Shown here piece after piece: positions 6,788-13,499 of a DNA stretch of 19,254 nucleotides. The notes below the pieces were generated by a model. It was not told the origin of the DNA and made no database searches. It was given only the letters and a program-made list of their open reading frames with translations. Each line of letters begins with the position of its first letter. Within the stretch, counting starts at the first letter, position 1. The DNA is from an uncultured Candidatus Saccharibacteria bacterium (GTDB lineage Bacteria > Patescibacteria > Saccharimonadia > Saccharimonadales > CAMLKC01). The translations under genes were made by a program, and so were the position numbers. The DNA is taken from contig CAMLKC010000015.1 in assembly GCA_946480595.1 (NCBI GenBank), positions 1-19,254 on the forward strand, in the 5' to 3' direction.

Positions 6788-7579
6788 ATGACTGTTTCTG
6801 ACGAAGCTAAGCCTGTCTCTGCGGTCGTCGAGGGCACGAAAAAGCTGTACCTCGAGGATTCTTCGTTGTTTGAATGCGAAGCTGCCGTTATTGGAACGAC
6901 GACTCTTGATGATGGCCTGACAGAGTTGATTTTAGACCAAACCTGCCTCTACCCGGGCGGTGGCGGCCAAGCGCATGACTTAGGCGTTATTTCGTGGGGT
7001 GGTGGTAAGCTACTGCTCACCGAAATCAGCAAAGGCGACGACGGCCGTATCTTTCATAGGGGTCAGCTCGAGGGTGAATTACCGCAGGCTGGTACGGCGG
7101 TCCGCTGCCATGCCGATAAAGATCGGCGGTTGCTTAACTCACGCCTGCACTGTGCTGGGCATCTGATCGACTACGCCGTGCGAAAACTCGGTACACCCTG
7201 GAAGCCGGGCAGAGGTGCGCACTATCCGCACATGAGTTTTGTGGAATACGAGGGTGAATTTAACGCCGAAGAGGCCGAAACCCTCCGGCGGGACATTGAA
7301 AACGCCGTGAATACCTTTATTGGTCACGGCGGTACGGTTGGTGTCCGAAGCGTTCCCAGCGAAGAAGCGCGGAGTCTCAGCGAGTATATTCCCGAAGCCG
7401 TGTTGGAAAAATATCAAAATGTTCACCTGGCAACATACCCAGATAATTTCAATGTGTGCTGTGGCGGCACGCACGTGGCTGAGCTAGGGCAGGTAGGTGA
7501 AGTGAGTATCACCAAAATTAAGCGTAAAGACCGGAAAAACCGGGTCAGTTACACGCTTGCCGCCGATATAAAAGAGTAA
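6788..7579 (+). CDS. alaX: AlaX-type trans-editing alanyl-tRNA deacylase
   Basis: Stand-alone relative of the AlaRS editing domain, 263 aa, the size of the AlaX-M (type II) group. It hydrolyses mischarged Ser- or Gly-tRNA-Ala in trans. The YPGGGGQ motif (55-61), HxxxH (His121 and His125 in RLHCAGHLID) and CxxxH (Cys225 to His229 in CCGGTHV) supply the zinc site. The gene begins 3 nt after greA without a visible Shine-Dalgarno, so it probably depends on coupling. Its TAA touches the stop codon of the opposite-strand gene with no gap. With a proS lacking its editing domain close by, it is tempting to see a tRNA quality-control cluster, but AlaX is not known to edit tRNA-Pro. Confidence 0.9.
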   Translation: MTVSDEAKPVSAVVEGTKKLYLEDSSLFECEAAVIGTTTLDDGLTELILDQTCLYPGGGGQAHDLGVISWGGGKLLLTEISKGDDGRIFHRGQLEGELPQAGTAVRCHADKDRRLLNSRLHCAGHLIDYAVRKLGTPWKPGRGAHYPHMSFVEYEGEFNAEEAETLRRDIENAVNTFIGHGGTVGVRSVPSEEARSLSEYIPEAVLEKYQNVHLATYPDNFNVCCGGTHVAELGQVGEVSITKIKRKDRKNRVSYTLAADIKE

Positions 7580-7888
7580 TTATACCGCGCTATTGATGGC
7601 ATCGCTGTTCTCGTTCAGCTCACCCATAAGAATATTGATCTCGTCCTGAACAATCTGCTGGAGTTCGGGGACATTCTGTGTCAGCCATGTGCCCATTTGT
7701 TCGTCGGTGGCTGTTTTTTGCGTCTCGAGCAGCTCTTGCAGCTTGTCGTCGTCGAGCATGGCGGCAATTTCTGTTCCCACTCGTTCTTGTAGGGTATCGT
7801 TCAGATGTTCAAGCAGCGTCTCTTTATCTTGACCTTCGAGGTTGATATTGAAAGCTTGCAAGGTTTCTTTGGTAATGTATTGGTCCAT
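7580..7888 (-). CDS. Small acidic protein, DUF5663-like
   Basis: A predicted cytosolic, largely helical acidic protein of 102 aa with no membrane segment. It recalls the DUF5663 proteins of Patescibacteria (MDQYITKETLQAFNINLEG start, then LLEHLNDTLQERVGTEIAAMLDD and a repeated leucine pattern); this assignment is from memory and tentative. The function is unknown. A strong ribosome-binding site (AAGGAG, 6 nt before ATG) is visible. It lies 40 nt downstream of the acidic/basic repeat protein on the same strand, so the two may form an operon. A 6-5-6 inverted repeat (7915-7931) lies between them. Confidence 0.75.
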   Translation of the reverse strand: MDQYITKETLQAFNINLEGQDKETLLEHLNDTLQERVGTEIAAMLDDDKLQELLETQKTATDEQMGTWLTQNVPELQQIVQDEINILMGELNENSDAINSAV

Positions 7889-7914
7889 AGGACTCCTTTT
7901 TTTGTTTTAGACTA

Positions 7915-7931
7915 TAGTACGTATTGTACTA
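7915..7931. repeat. 17-bp inverted repeat upstream of the DUF5663-like gene
   Basis: TAGTAC (7915-7920), 5-nt centre, GTACTA (7926-7931). It overlaps a possible minus-strand -10 box (TACTAT, 7919-7914) and the stop codon of the upstream gene. It could be an operator or a weak hairpin. Confidence 0.3.
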
Positions 7932-8648
7932 AGATTTAACATTCTTGATTGCTTTATAGGTGCGATAAGCGCTTTTTGGCGCAGTAACGGTGCGGTGGGC
8001 GGCAGTCAGGGCACCGCGGCCGATTCGGCGGTGGAGACGAGCTTTTTCTTCGTCTTCTTCGTGATCATCGTCGGGTGATGTTTCGCCGTTAAGTTGGGCG
8101 TTTGCTTCGGGGGAGAGAAATCCTGCGACCCGATTGGCCTTCTGCTGCTTAGCATAGACATACGATTTGGCGATAAAGCCAGTAAAGCCGTTGCGTTTGT
8201 GCCATCGGCCGCGCTGAGGAATGATACCTTGAGCTTCTAGGGTAGTAACGGCCCAGCCGCCCATTTTACGAAGCATTTTTTTAACGCGTTTCTTCTTTTC
8301 AGGCGTTTCTTCGGTTTCGTCTTCTTCGATTTCTTCTGTTTCGCCGGTTTCTTCCGTTTCTTCGGTGTCCGCAGGCTGCGGGTCGAACTCGTCAAGCAGA
8401 TCGCTTAGCTGCTGCCGGGCTTCAAGAAGGTTTCGTGGAGCAGGCGACTCGGTTTCAGCTGTTTCTGCCGGAACTTCATCTGTATCAAGAAGGCGACCAA
8501 GCCGTTCTTGGGCGTCATGGAGATTTGTTTCCGCCGTAGCCTCTGTTTCGGCGCTTGGCGCAACCTGGCCCGCGTCGATAACTTCGGGGTCAAGAACCGC
8601 TGTTTCGTCAGTCTCTTTGGTTGTGGTGGTTGCGAGTTTTTCTGTCAT
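7929..8648 (-). CDS. Acidic/basic two-part protein with an internal repeat
   Basis: I do not recognise this 239-aa protein. The N-terminal half (1-118) is extremely acidic and Glu/Thr-rich. It contains two copies of a unit of about 26 residues, 42-67 (starting NLHDAQERLGRLLDTD) and 73-98 (starting NLLEARQQLSDLLDEF), each a short amphipathic helix followed by a Glu/Thr tail. Residues 118-130 are a Lys/Arg patch (KKKRVKKMLRK). The C-terminal part is basic with aromatics (RGRWHKRNGFTGFIAKSYVYAKQQKAN split by an acidic segment near 192-202), ending in a Lys/Arg-rich tail. There is no signal peptide or transmembrane helix. The layout suggests a nucleic-acid- or ribosome-associated protein, which is inference. 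Ribosome-binding site AGGA about 9 nt upstream. Own promoter, divergent from the FMN reductase. Confidence 0.75.
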   Translation of the reverse strand: MTEKLATTTTKETDETAVLDPEVIDAGQVAPSAETEATAETNLHDAQERLGRLLDTDEVPAETAETESPAPRNLLEARQQLSDLLDEFDPQPADTEETEETGETEEIEEDETEETPEKKKRVKKMLRKMGGWAVTTLEAQGIIPQRGRWHKRNGFTGFIAKSYVYAKQQKANRVAGFLSPEANAQLNGETSPDDDHEEDEEKARLHRRIGRGALTAAHRTVTAPKSAYRTYKAIKNVKS

Positions 8649-8666
8649 ATATGTTATCCTGATTTC

Positions 8667-8695
8667 ATTTAAGCATAAATAGTATAAAAAGTCAA
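8667..8695 (-). promoter_or_regulatory. Promoter of the acidic/basic repeat protein
   Basis: On the minus strand: TTGACT (8695-8690), 17-nt spacer, TTAAAT (8672-8667), with TATGC before the -10 box. It drives the gene starting at 8648. Confidence 0.7.
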
Positions 8696-8709
8696 TTACC
8701 AGTCCATGT

Positions 8710-8757
8710 TTGACATATAAAACAATGTTTGCGTAAAATAGAGCACAATACTATACT
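8710..8757 (+). promoter_or_regulatory. Overlapping promoters of the FMN reductase gene
   Basis: P1: TTGACA (8710-8715), 18 nt, TAAAAT (8734-8739). P2: TTGCGT (8729-8734), 17 nt, TATACT (8752-8757). P2's -10 box lies inside the inverted repeat ACTATA (8750-8755) / TATAGT (8761-8766), which could be a repressor site. Confidence 0.6.
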
Positions 8758-8766
8758 AAATATAGT
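8750..8766. repeat. 17-bp dyad over the -10 box, operator candidate
   Basis: ACTATA-N5-TATAGT, perfectly symmetrical, centred at 8758 and covering the P2 -10 box of the FMN reductase gene. A regulator binding here would block initiation. Confidence 0.35.
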
Positions 8767-8783
8767 AAAAAGAGAGGAAAACT

Positions 8784-9329
8784 ATGAACATTGCCGTATT
8801 TGTCGGGAGCTTGCAAAAAGACTCGCACAATAAAAAAGTTGCCAAAACACTAGAGAGTCTGCTGCCGGAGGGGGTGGAGTTTACTTATGTGGATATAAAC
8901 CTGCCGCTTTTTAATCAGGATCTTGAAGCCGACTACCCAGCTGCCGCACAGGCGGCAAAAGATATCGTTGCCGGTGCTGACGGGGTATTATTCGTGACGC
9001 CGGAATATAACCGAAGCGTTCCGGGCGTACTGAAAAACGCCATAGATTGGATTAGCCGGCCATACGGGCAGAGTGCGTTTGACGGTAAACCGGCCGGGAT
9101 TATCGGCGCATCGATCGGCCCGGTGGGGACGGCAGTGGCGCAGTCGGACCTTCGTCATATCGCGCTGTTTTTGAATATGCAGGTCATGGGACAGCCCGAA
9201 GTGTATATTGCAAACATGATGGGTGCGACCTATAACGAAGACGGCACGCTGCCCGAGGAACGGTGGCGCAAAAACCTGCAGGAATATGGTGCGGCATTTG
9301 CTGCTTGGGTGAAAAACCACTCAGCTTAA
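8784..9329 (+). CDS. NADPH-dependent FMN reductase family protein
   Basis: Flavodoxin-fold oxidoreductase of 181 aa in the FMN_red family (azoreductase, chromate or quinone reductase type). The phosphate-binding loop GSLQKDSHNKKVA (8-20) and the FMN-contacting TPEYNRSVPGVLKNAIDWIS (72-91) are typical, followed by GKPAGIIGASIGPVGTAVAQ (101-120). It reduces FMN-bound acceptors with NAD(P)H, often for quinone or electrophile detoxification; the physiological acceptor cannot be read from sequence. Good ribosome-binding site (GAGAGGA). Monocistronic: two overlapping promoters with an operator-like dyad upstream and a strong terminator downstream, which suggests stress-regulated expression. Confidence 0.92.
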   Translation: MNIAVFVGSLQKDSHNKKVAKTLESLLPEGVEFTYVDINLPLFNQDLEADYPAAAQAAKDIVAGADGVLFVTPEYNRSVPGVLKNAIDWISRPYGQSAFDGKPAGIIGASIGPVGTAVAQSDLRHIALFLNMQVMGQPEVYIANMMGATYNEDGTLPEERWRKNLQEYGAAFAAWVKNHSA

Positions 9330-9342
9330 CCCGTAAAAAGCT

Positions 9343-9380
9343 AAAATAAGCCCTGGAAAATTCCGGGGTTTATTTTTTTA
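9343..9380. terminator. Intrinsic terminator after the FMN reductase gene
   Basis: AAAATAAG-CCCTGGAA (9343-9358) pairs with the complementary arm 9361-9376, with GU pairs at 50/69 and 54/65, and continues into TTTTTTTAGC. The A-rich upstream side also makes it usable in the other direction. Confidence 0.85.
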
Positions 9381-9382
9381 GC

Positions 9383-9411
9383 TTGCAATTTATAGGTACC
9401 TTGTATAACAT
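9383..9411 (+). promoter_or_regulatory. Promoter of the padR module, leaderless start
   Basis: TTGCAA (9383-9388) with TAACAT (9406-9411, 17-nt spacer) or TATAAC (9404-9409, 15-nt spacer). The ATG at 9418 lies 6-8 nt after the -10 box, so the first gene would be leaderless; no Shine-Dalgarno precedes it. Confidence 0.5.
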
Positions 9412-9417
9412 AGAACT

Positions 9418-9759
9418 ATGTCACAAAAAGGTTCGAGTGAAGAATATGCCGAGCAACTTGCCATACAGCTGCGCAAGGGGTTCTTGGCGTACTGTGTTTT
9501 GCGGGTGTGCAGTGATATTCCCGTATATACCAGCGACATTATCCGGCGATTGCACGATGCCGAGCTGGTAGTGGTAGAAGGAACGATCTATCCGCTGCTG
9601 AGCCGGTTGCAGCGCGACGGACTGCTGCAGCACGAATGGCAGGAGTCAGAGCAAGGCCCGCCTCGAAAATATTATCAGGCAACCGAATTTGGCCATGAAG
9701 TGATGGCGCAGGTTACCGAAAAGATCGCAACGCTTAATAAGACTTTGAAGAAACTATAA
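9418..9759 (+). CDS. PadR-family transcriptional regulator
   Basis: Winged-helix regulator of 113 aa. The PadR signature is clear: VVVEGTIYPLLSRLQRDGLL (51-70), where GTIYPLLxRLxxxGLL is the recognition helix and turn, then W74 and ESEQGPPRKYYQATEFG (76-92) forming the wing. The short C-terminal helix (93-113) should mediate dimerisation, as in PadR subfamily 2. It probably represses its own operon, since the downstream PspC-like protein, ATPase and permease are in the same direction with only 9 nt to the next start. The inducer is unknown; related regulators answer to membrane-active compounds or antibiotics. No perfect ATGT/ACAT PadR palindrome was seen at the promoter. Confidence 0.93.
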   Translation: MSQKGSSEEYAEQLAIQLRKGFLAYCVLRVCSDIPVYTSDIIRRLHDAELVVVEGTIYPLLSRLQRDGLLQHEWQESEQGPPRKYYQATEFGHEVMAQVTEKIATLNKTLKKL

Positions 9760-9768
9760 GGAAAAGGC

Positions 9769-11400
9769 ATGAAAGAAATTACAAGGATTCATATCGCCAA
9801 GATGTCCTATGACGTGGAGATTGAGGCAAAGAAACAACTGGAAGCGTATCTAAAGGCGCTAGAAGTAAACAGCGGCGACACGGATATTATGGATGATATC
9901 GAAATCCGCATCACCGAAATCCTCGCGGAGCGCGGCGTGCAAAAAAATGGCGTCGTGACGGAAGACGATATTGAAGCGCTGAAAAAACAGCTTGGCGAAC
10001 CGCGCGAGTTTATGACTGATGATGCCAAAGTAGCTAACGACGGCGAAATGGTTTCCGAGTCAGCCCGTAAGTTATTCCGCGATACCGATCATGCGGTGTT
10101 TGGCGGCGTACTTGCCGGTGCGGCGGCGTTTTTTAAGGTGAACCCAGCGCTAGTGCGTATTTTGTTTATCATCGTGGCCTTGGCGTCATTTGGCACCGCG
10201 CTGCTTGTGTATATCGTGCTTTGGATCGCGGTGCCACCTGCGCACACGGCGGCTGACAAACTGCAGATGGCCGGCCGGCCGGTAACTGTCGAGTCTATCC
10301 GTGAGTTTAATGAAAGTGACGAGGGTAAAAAGACCGTGCAAACAGGCACCAACCGGCGTGCCGTTTTGGTGATTGCCGGTATATTCTGTGTTATTGGTGC
10401 CTGTATTTCTGCCATGATTACGCTGACGGCGGCATTTGCGGTGCTGTTTGGCACCCAGCACTATGTCATTGAGGCGGTAACTGGGGCATCGGTTTTGACG
10501 GGCGCGTTCGGGCTTGCGGTAGTGAGCGGCGTGCTTTTGACGGTTCTTTTTATCCTTGGTGCATATGCCGCGTTCGCGCAAAAAATGACGAAACGAGTTC
10601 TCGTCAGTATTTGTGTCGTTATTGTTGCCGGGATCGTTTCGTTTGGCGGTGCGATCGGACTAGCGAAATATAGTAGCTACCAGCATGACTATTATGTCGA
10701 GGCGAACACGCGCTCGCAGACAGTACCTATGCCAGGTGCTATGCGTTCAATTTCAGCGCTCAGCCTGGACTCCAGCGGCGTTCAGGTCAAGTATATTGCG
10801 ACCGACAGCACGCCATATGCTCAGCTCCACGCGGTTGCAAAAGACGATGCCGACCTGCCAAGCGTGCAGATGGACGTACAGGGAAAAACCTTACATCTTT
10901 CCATCAAACCAAAAACAACCGATGATTGTCGCAGGATGCTTTGGTGGTGTGGCGATGCTCGGCCGACCTTAGAAATCCACGGACCAGTTCTCTCGGCCCT
11001 GGCAGCTGAAGATAACGGCATGATTGAATACCAATCAGAATCCCAGGAGAGCCTGCAGATAACGGCAAAGGATAACGTACTAGTAGATGTGCTGCCGGGA
11101 ACGATTAAGAATATTAGGGCGCACGTAGGTACTGATTCAGTCGTATCGCTCACCCAGGCAACCGTTTACGCGCTAGCGGTAACGAATATTAACAGTTCTT
11201 CCAGCGTGGAGGCCGGAACGGTGCAGTCGCTCGACGTAAAAGACCAAGGCAGCTGCCCGTCACGCGTCCAAAGCGCCCGAGTGAGCGTATGGAAGATTAC
11301 GAGCGGCTCGTTAACATTTAACGGTCAGAAAAAGCCAGCGGCAACACTGGACAGCGGTTGTACGGAAATTGATATCGAAGGCGAGGAGGATGCACGATGA
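9769..11400 (+). CDS. PspC-domain membrane protein with a C-terminal adhesin-like beta domain
   Basis: Four-part membrane protein of 543 aa. Residues 1-82 form a soluble helical region resembling the cytoplasmic part of DUF1700-type proteins that pair with PadR regulators. Residues 98-157 are a PspC domain (RKLFRDTDHAVFGGVLAGAAAFF, then a hydrophobic helix ending LWIAVPP). Further transmembrane helices lie about 197-228, 238-270 and 278-300. Residues 310-543 are extracytoplasmic, Ser/Thr/Val-rich with short repeated beta strands, resembling the DUF2807/DUF4097 beta-solenoid. Cys residues in DDCRRMLWWCGD and at 492 and 529 may form disulfides. Its role is probably envelope-stress sensing or scaffolding for the ABC pair. 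Ribosome-binding site AAGGAAAAGG; the stop overlaps the next ATG by 4 nt. Confidence 0.85.
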   Translation: MKEITRIHIAKMSYDVEIEAKKQLEAYLKALEVNSGDTDIMDDIEIRITEILAERGVQKNGVVTEDDIEALKKQLGEPREFMTDDAKVANDGEMVSESARKLFRDTDHAVFGGVLAGAAAFFKVNPALVRILFIIVALASFGTALLVYIVLWIAVPPAHTAADKLQMAGRPVTVESIREFNESDEGKKTVQTGTNRRAVLVIAGIFCVIGACISAMITLTAAFAVLFGTQHYVIEAVTGASVLTGAFGLAVVSGVLLTVLFILGAYAAFAQKMTKRVLVSICVVIVAGIVSFGGAIGLAKYSSYQHDYYVEANTRSQTVPMPGAMRSISALSLDSSGVQVKYIATDSTPYAQLHAVAKDDADLPSVQMDVQGKTLHLSIKPKTTDDCRRMLWWCGDARPTLEIHGPVLSALAAEDNGMIEYQSESQESLQITAKDNVLVDVLPGTIKNIRAHVGTDSVVSLTQATVYALAVTNINSSSSVEAGTVQSLDVKDQGSCPSRVQSARVSVWKITSGSLTFNGQKKPAATLDSGCTEIDIEGEEDAR

Positions 11401-12089
11401 TAGAAGTAAAAAACGTTACAAAGACATACGGCAAAAAGCACAATGCTTTTAAAGCGCTCAGTGATGTTAGTTTTACGATCCCTGATGGAGCAAGCGTTGC
11501 TATTTTAGGAAAGTCAGGCTCGGGCAAGTCGACGCTTATGCACGCCATGAGCGGGCTGGACCGGCCGGAAACGGGCGAGGTGGTGATTGATGGCAAGAAC
11601 ATCCTCAAACTGAGCCAAAAGCAGGTTGATTTGTTCCGTTCTCACCGTATGAGCTTTATTTTTCAAAGCTTTTTCGTGCAGGCAAACGAGTCATGTTATG
11701 ACAATGTAAGCTTGCCGCTAGAGATCGCCAACGTGCCACCTCGTGCCCGCGACAAAAAAATCATCGCAGCGCTTGAAGCGGTTGAGTTGCTGGATAAAAA
11801 GAAGTCCCGTGCGCGTGATCTTTCTGGCGGCCAAAAGCAGCGCCTGGCTATTGCCCGCGCTATTGTGAACGACCCAAAGGTACTGTTTGCCGACGAGCCA
11901 ACGGGCAATCTGGACAGTGCAACGGGCGCGGTAATCGAAGACCTGCTGTTTAGCTATAACAAAAAGAAGGGTGCAACGCTGATTATCGTGACTCACGACG
12001 CCGAGCTAGCTGCCAAGTGCGACATGCGCATCCAGATAAAAGACGGGGCAATAGAAACGATCGAAACGCCAAAAGGGAGGAAAAACTAA
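11397..12089 (+). CDS. ABC transporter ATPase, LolD/MacB type
   Basis: ATP-binding subunit of 230 aa for a type VII (MacB/FtsX-like) ABC system. Walker [10 protein letters not shown] (38-46), Q-loop Gln90, signature LSGGQ (142-146), Walker B VLFADEP (162-168) with Glu167, D-loop NLDS (171-174) and switch His200 are all present, so it should be active. It pairs with the FtsX-type permease directly downstream, which it overlaps by 1 nt. The start overlaps the PspC gene stop (ATGA) and has a GAGGAGG ribosome-binding site. Systems of this type move substrates across the envelope by mechanotransmission or export peptides, antibiotics or lipoproteins; the substrate cannot be read here. Confidence 0.95.
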   Translation: MIEVKNVTKTYGKKHNAFKALSDVSFTIPDGASVAILGKSGSGKSTLMHAMSGLDRPETGEVVIDGKNILKLSQKQVDLFRSHRMSFIFQSFFVQANESCYDNVSLPLEIANVPPRARDKKIIAALEAVELLDKKKSRARDLSGGQKQRLAIARAIVNDPKVLFADEPTGNLDSATGAVIEDLLFSYNKKKGATLIIVTHDAELAAKCDMRIQIKDGAIETIETPKGRKN

Positions 12090-13366
12090 TGAAAACTCGC
12101 GATATTATCCGTCGGGCCGGCCGTAGCCTGAGGCATGCCAAGGTCCGAACGTTACTGACCAGCCTTGCTATTAGTGTCGGAGCGTTTACTGTGACGGTCG
12201 CGCTTGCAGCCGGTGCGGGCGGTCAAGCATATACTGATTCGCTGGTAAAAAATAACGGTGACCAGCGGAGTTTGACTGTTTACCCTAAGGCGGATGACGA
12301 GGGTGCAACCGATGCGCCAAAGGAGCACGATGCCGCCAGTACTGCCAAGCAGGGCGTGCTCGTTGATAGCGACGTCGAAAAAATACGAAAAGTAAACGGT
12401 GTTAGTGAAATCACTCCTGCATATAACATCAGTGCAGCCTACATGACCCGCGAGGCTGGTGCCAAAAAATACGATACCGAGATTGCTATGAAGGTAGACC
12501 GCACGGCAATGCCGCTGGCTGCCGGGTCGCTGACGGACAATCAAGTGCCTATGGGCGGTGTGGTAGTGCCAGAGTCATACCTTTCGGCGCTCGGCTTTAA
12601 AAACGCCAAAGAGGCGATTGGTAAAACACTACAAGTGCGGGTTGAAAAGCCCGGCATGGTCATGAGCGGTGCGGCAGGCGAAGGTAAAGACCTTGCGCTA
12701 AAGATCGTGGCGGTGAATAAAAAATCGACGACGGTTCTTCATTATAGCCCGGCGCTGACTATCTCGACCAGCGACGGCAAAGCGATCTATGACTACCAGA
12801 CCGAGAACACGGGCAGGGATGGGCAGTACTATGCGCTGACAGTGCGTGTCAAAGATGGTGCCGATGTAAAAACAGTTCAGGCTGCGATTCAAAAACAGGG
12901 CTATACCGTCTTCTCGCTACAGGATCTTCAGGAGGCACTGTTCCAGTTTATCGATATCGTGCAGTGGGGAGCTGCAGGCTTCGGGCTCCTTGCTATCCTG
13001 GCGTCAGTCTTCGGGATCATCAACACGCAGTACATTAGCGTATTGGAGCGAACGCAGCAGATTGGGCTGATGAAGGCACTCGGTGCGCGCCGCCGTGATA
13101 TTGGCCGGCTGTTCCGTTACGAAGCGGCATGGGTCGGGTTTCTTGGCGGCATCATCGGAACGGGTCTAGCGGTGTCGATGGGGCTACTTAACCCATGGAT
13201 CACAAAGACGCTCGACCTTGAGCCCGGCACGCAGCTGCTTCTGTTTGAACCGATGACAAGCGTCGTGTTGGTCGTCAGCCTTATGGTGGTTGCGGTTGCG
13301 GCGGGGTACTTCCCATCGCGAAAAGCAGCCAAGCTCGATCCGATTGAGGCGCTTCGAACAGAATAA
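12089..13366 (+). CDS. FtsX/MacB-type ABC permease
   Basis: Permease of 425 aa. Residues 1-20 are a basic amphipathic cytosolic helix, TM1 is about 21-43, a large extracytoplasmic MacB-PCD-like domain spans about 45-285, and three C-terminal helices lie about 292-325, 345-375 and 385-412. The coupling motif ERTQQIGLMKALGARRRDI sits between TM2 and TM3, the classic contact to the ATPase. The start ATG 12089 is chosen over upstream in-frame codons because GGGAGG (12074-12079) lies just before it and it overlaps the ATPase stop (TAATG). With PadR, PspC protein and ATPase it forms one module, terminated by a strong hairpin. A role in envelope-stress response or export is inferred from architecture. 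Confidence 0.93.
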   Translation: MKTRDIIRRAGRSLRHAKVRTLLTSLAISVGAFTVTVALAAGAGGQAYTDSLVKNNGDQRSLTVYPKADDEGATDAPKEHDAASTAKQGVLVDSDVEKIRKVNGVSEITPAYNISAAYMTREAGAKKYDTEIAMKVDRTAMPLAAGSLTDNQVPMGGVVVPESYLSALGFKNAKEAIGKTLQVRVEKPGMVMSGAAGEGKDLALKIVAVNKKSTTVLHYSPALTISTSDGKAIYDYQTENTGRDGQYYALTVRVKDGADVKTVQAAIQKQGYTVFSLQDLQEALFQFIDIVQWGAAGFGLLAILASVFGIINTQYISVLERTQQIGLMKALGARRRDIGRLFRYEAAWVGFLGGIIGTGLAVSMGLLNPWITKTLDLEPGTQLLLFEPMTSVVLVVSLMVVAVAAGYFPSRKAAKLDPIEALRTE

Positions 13367-13374
13367 GCAAAGTC

Positions 13375-13406
13375 AAAAAAGAACCGGAATACCCGGTTCT
13401 TTTATT
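13375..13406 (+). terminator. Intrinsic terminator of the padR-ABC module
   Basis: AAAAAAGAACCGG (13375-13387) pairs with CCGGTTCTTTT (13393-13403) over a 5-nt loop, followed by ATTATT. It can work from either side because both flanks are A/T-rich. Confidence 0.9.
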
Positions 13407-13487
13407 ATTCATGGATCGAGTGCCCCTCGTGGTTGATAAAGACAGGTAAATGCGGCGACGGCTGTAGATTATCAGTAGTAATAGAGG

Positions 13488-13493
13488 TATAAT
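13488..13493 (+). promoter_or_regulatory. -10 box of serS, leaderless start
   Basis: Consensus TATAAT ends 6 nt before the serS ATG (13500), so the predicted first transcribed base is the A of ATG. There is no Shine-Dalgarno. The -35 region is weak (TAGATT at 17 nt). The 80 nt back to the terminator show no gene or tRNA. Confidence 0.6.
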
Positions 13494-13499
13494 GGTGCC

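Noticed and set aside
12017..12088. Upstream extension of the FtsX-type permease
   Set aside because: The 24 extra codons lie within the ATPase gene in another frame; ATG 12089 has its own ribosome-binding site and fits the stop-start overlap.
13407..13487. Small gene or RNA between the ABC module and serS
   Set aside because: No frame with a ribosome-binding site and no convincing fold; it looks like spacer and serS promoter region.
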